A stretch of 64,000 nt of DNA from positions 143,904 to 207,903 of the forward strand of contig CALMYB010000001.1 of the NCBI GenBank assembly GCA_937873515.1, read 5' to 3'. Both the position numbers and the translations under genes were made by a program. Positions 63,138 through 64,000 of the stretch are shown piece by piece. The stretch's first letter is position 1; each line of letters begins with the position of its first letter. The notes under the pieces are model-generated. The model saw nothing but the letters and a program-made list of their open reading frames with translations, searched no databases and had not been told where the DNA came from. Source of the DNA: an uncultured Acidobacteriota bacterium (GTDB taxonomy: Bacteria; Acidobacteriota; Blastocatellia; Pyrinomonadales; Pyrinomonadaceae).

Positions 63138-63701
63138 TTAAAAAACGAACGGAATAAAACGCTTCGAACGCCGACAATATCGCTCATAGCCGGGCAACGC
63201 ATCGACGAGCATTTCCTCTTCCTTCATTGCCTGCATCATCACGACCGGAGCCAGCAGAAGGACGCCGCAGACGAACCACGAATTAAGGGCAAGTTCGAGT
63301 CCGAGCAGCAGAAAAATATCACCCGTATATATGGGATGGCGAACAAAGCCGTAGATCCCCGATTCGACAACAACCTGTCGCCTTAGGATCTGTCCGGTTT
63401 CGATGTTCGCCCAGTTGTCACCAAGCTGTAGCCGAGCCGCGACGGCCGTCGCAAGGCCCAATGTGAACAAAGCGACACCGATGATCCGGAGCCAGAACGG
63501 TTCCGCCACGATCGGTGGCATGTCAGGGAACCAGATCTGTACGACAAGACCCAACAAGATCGCGATCTTGACGGCCTTGATAAAGAACAGTTTCGGCGAA
63601 GCACCCTCGATCGGCTTCTCTGGAGAGCCGCGTCTGAGCATTTCCCAGATGACCTTATGAAGTACAAGCCCAAATAGCAGATATAGCTGCAGCACCAACA
63701 T
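63138..63701 (-). CDS. isoprenylcysteine carboxyl methyltransferase/PEMT-like membrane protein
   Basis: Predicted 187-residue protein with four to five membrane helices. The family motif is G-I-Y-G-F-V-R-H-P-I-Y-T-G-D near residue 116, with an E-E-E-M-L and R-Y-C-R-R-S-K-R-F-I-P C-terminal segment. Bacterial members methylate lipids or isoprenoid-linked substrates at the membrane, though most are uncharacterised. The stop is immediately followed by the start of the flavoprotein gene, suggesting a shared pathway on a lipid-linked intermediate. Confidence 0.8.
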   Translation of the reverse strand: MLVLQLYLLFGLVLHKVIWEMLRRGSPEKPIEGASPKLFFIKAVKIAILLGLVVQIWFPDMPPIVAEPFWLRIIGVALFTLGLATAVAARLQLGDNWANIETGQILRRQVVVESGIYGFVRHPIYTGDIFLLLGLELALNSWFVCGVLLLAPVVMMQAMKEEEMLVDALPGYERYCRRSKRFIPFVF

Positions 63702-63710
63702 AGCAGATCG

Positions 63711-64000
63711 TTAACCGGCCTTTGCTTCTTGTCTTTCGGTCTGAATTAGCACCGGCCTCTCGCCTGCCGCGGGAACATCGGCAACCTCAACATACTCTTT
63801 TGGCCTAACCCCAAGGGCTGCGTACTGATTAAAACGCCCGAGCCTCGTCGCGACTGCGTCACCCAGCATTCCCGTGAAGACCATTATCAGCGCGCTCACG
63901 AAGGCTAAGATCGCCGAAGCGGATATATTCGGATCGTGCGTCAGATCGATCGTCGCTTTCGCGACTCCGTAAACGAAACACAAGACGGCAACCGGAAAGA
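63711..64000 (-). CDS. 3' part of a GT2-like (polyprenyl-phosphate glycosyltransferase type) gene, cut by window edge
   Basis: The frame runs off the right edge, leaving about 95 residues plus a stop. What is visible is two hydrophobic segments (V-A-V-L-C-F-V-Y-G-V-A and A-I-L-A-F-V-S-A-L-I-M-V-F-T-G) followed by G-D-A-V-A-T-R-L-G-R and V-R-P-K-E-Y-V. This resembles the C-terminal membrane part of DPM1/GtrB-like GT2 enzymes, which end with a G-E-Y-I-G-R...R-P-x-Y-V element. The tail is charged. Family assignment rests only on this end. It lies nine bases upstream of the methyltransferase-like gene. Confidence 0.5.
   Translation of the reverse strand, partial: FPVAVLCFVYGVAKATIDLTHDPNISASAILAFVSALIMVFTGMLGDAVATRLGRFNQYAALGVRPKEYVEVADVPAAGERPVLIQTERQEAKAG

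Overview
The window is a 64 kb surface-polysaccharide locus from a Gram-negative-type bacterium of roughly 50% GC. It carries a Wzm/Wzt ABC exporter, Wzy/WaaL-type membrane proteins, many glycosyltransferases and signal-peptide-bearing proteins. The phylum cannot be fixed from sequence alone. The overall style, including BACON/PKD repeat proteins and actinobacterial-like arabinan enzymes outside an actinobacterial setting, would fit an Acidobacteriota genome, but this is a low-confidence guess. No rRNA, tRNA, CRISPR array, transposase or integrase is visible. Genes run on the + strand from 1 to 37861 and on the - strand from 37914 to the end, so the two halves converge near 37.9 kb.

Region 1 (1-23.2 kb, +) is a dense glycan operon. 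It holds NeuC-like and NeuA-like enzymes for an activated nonulosonic acid, a methyltransferase, and an unusual formyltransferase/NRPS fusion (F - half C - A - PCP - TE) followed by an asparagine synthetase. Then come Wzm/Wzt, a PhyH-type dioxygenase, two related CDP-glycerol-transferase-like proteins, several GT2/GT4 enzymes, a Wzy/WaaL-type protein and a PaaK-like AMP ligase. Many junctions overlap by 1-14 bases.

Region 2 (23.5-30.7 kb, +) is a lasso-peptide-type RiPP cluster inside the glycan locus. It has a PqqD-like leader-binding protein, a B2 leader peptidase, a B1 asparagine-synthetase homologue lacking Cys2, a 55-residue precursor, an HPr-kinase-like protein, an ABC exporter and a nucleotidyltransferase-like protein. 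The precursor gene has its own candidate promoter, a very strong Shine-Dalgarno sequence and stem-loops on both sides. Its leader fits the lasso consensus exactly, but the predicted core has no Asp/Glu at positions 7-9, where the macrolactam ring normally closes. This is the most unusual system in the window.

Region 3 (31.1-37.9 kb, +) holds a DegT-type sugar aminotransferase, a small phosphoglycosyl transferase that could start a glycan, an O-antigen-ligase-like protein with TPR and lectin-like C-terminal parts, and a secreted GH clan-A-like glycosidase.

Region 4 (37.9-45 kb, -) has a GT-C enzyme, a GT2, a radical SAM protein, a polysaccharide deacetylase and two GT4 enzymes. Region 5 (45-64 kb, -) includes two UDP-galactopyranose-mutase-like flavoproteins, a decaprenyl-phosphate phosphoribosyltransferase-like UbiA protein, an SDR epimerase and an AftB-like GT-C gene split by an in-frame TAA. 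It also has a giant secreted repeat protein carrying an 809-bp perfect direct repeat, two further GT-C/membrane proteins, two methyltransferases and the 3' end of a GT2-like gene. The UGM, UbiA and AftB-like set recalls the mycobacterial arabinogalactan locus.
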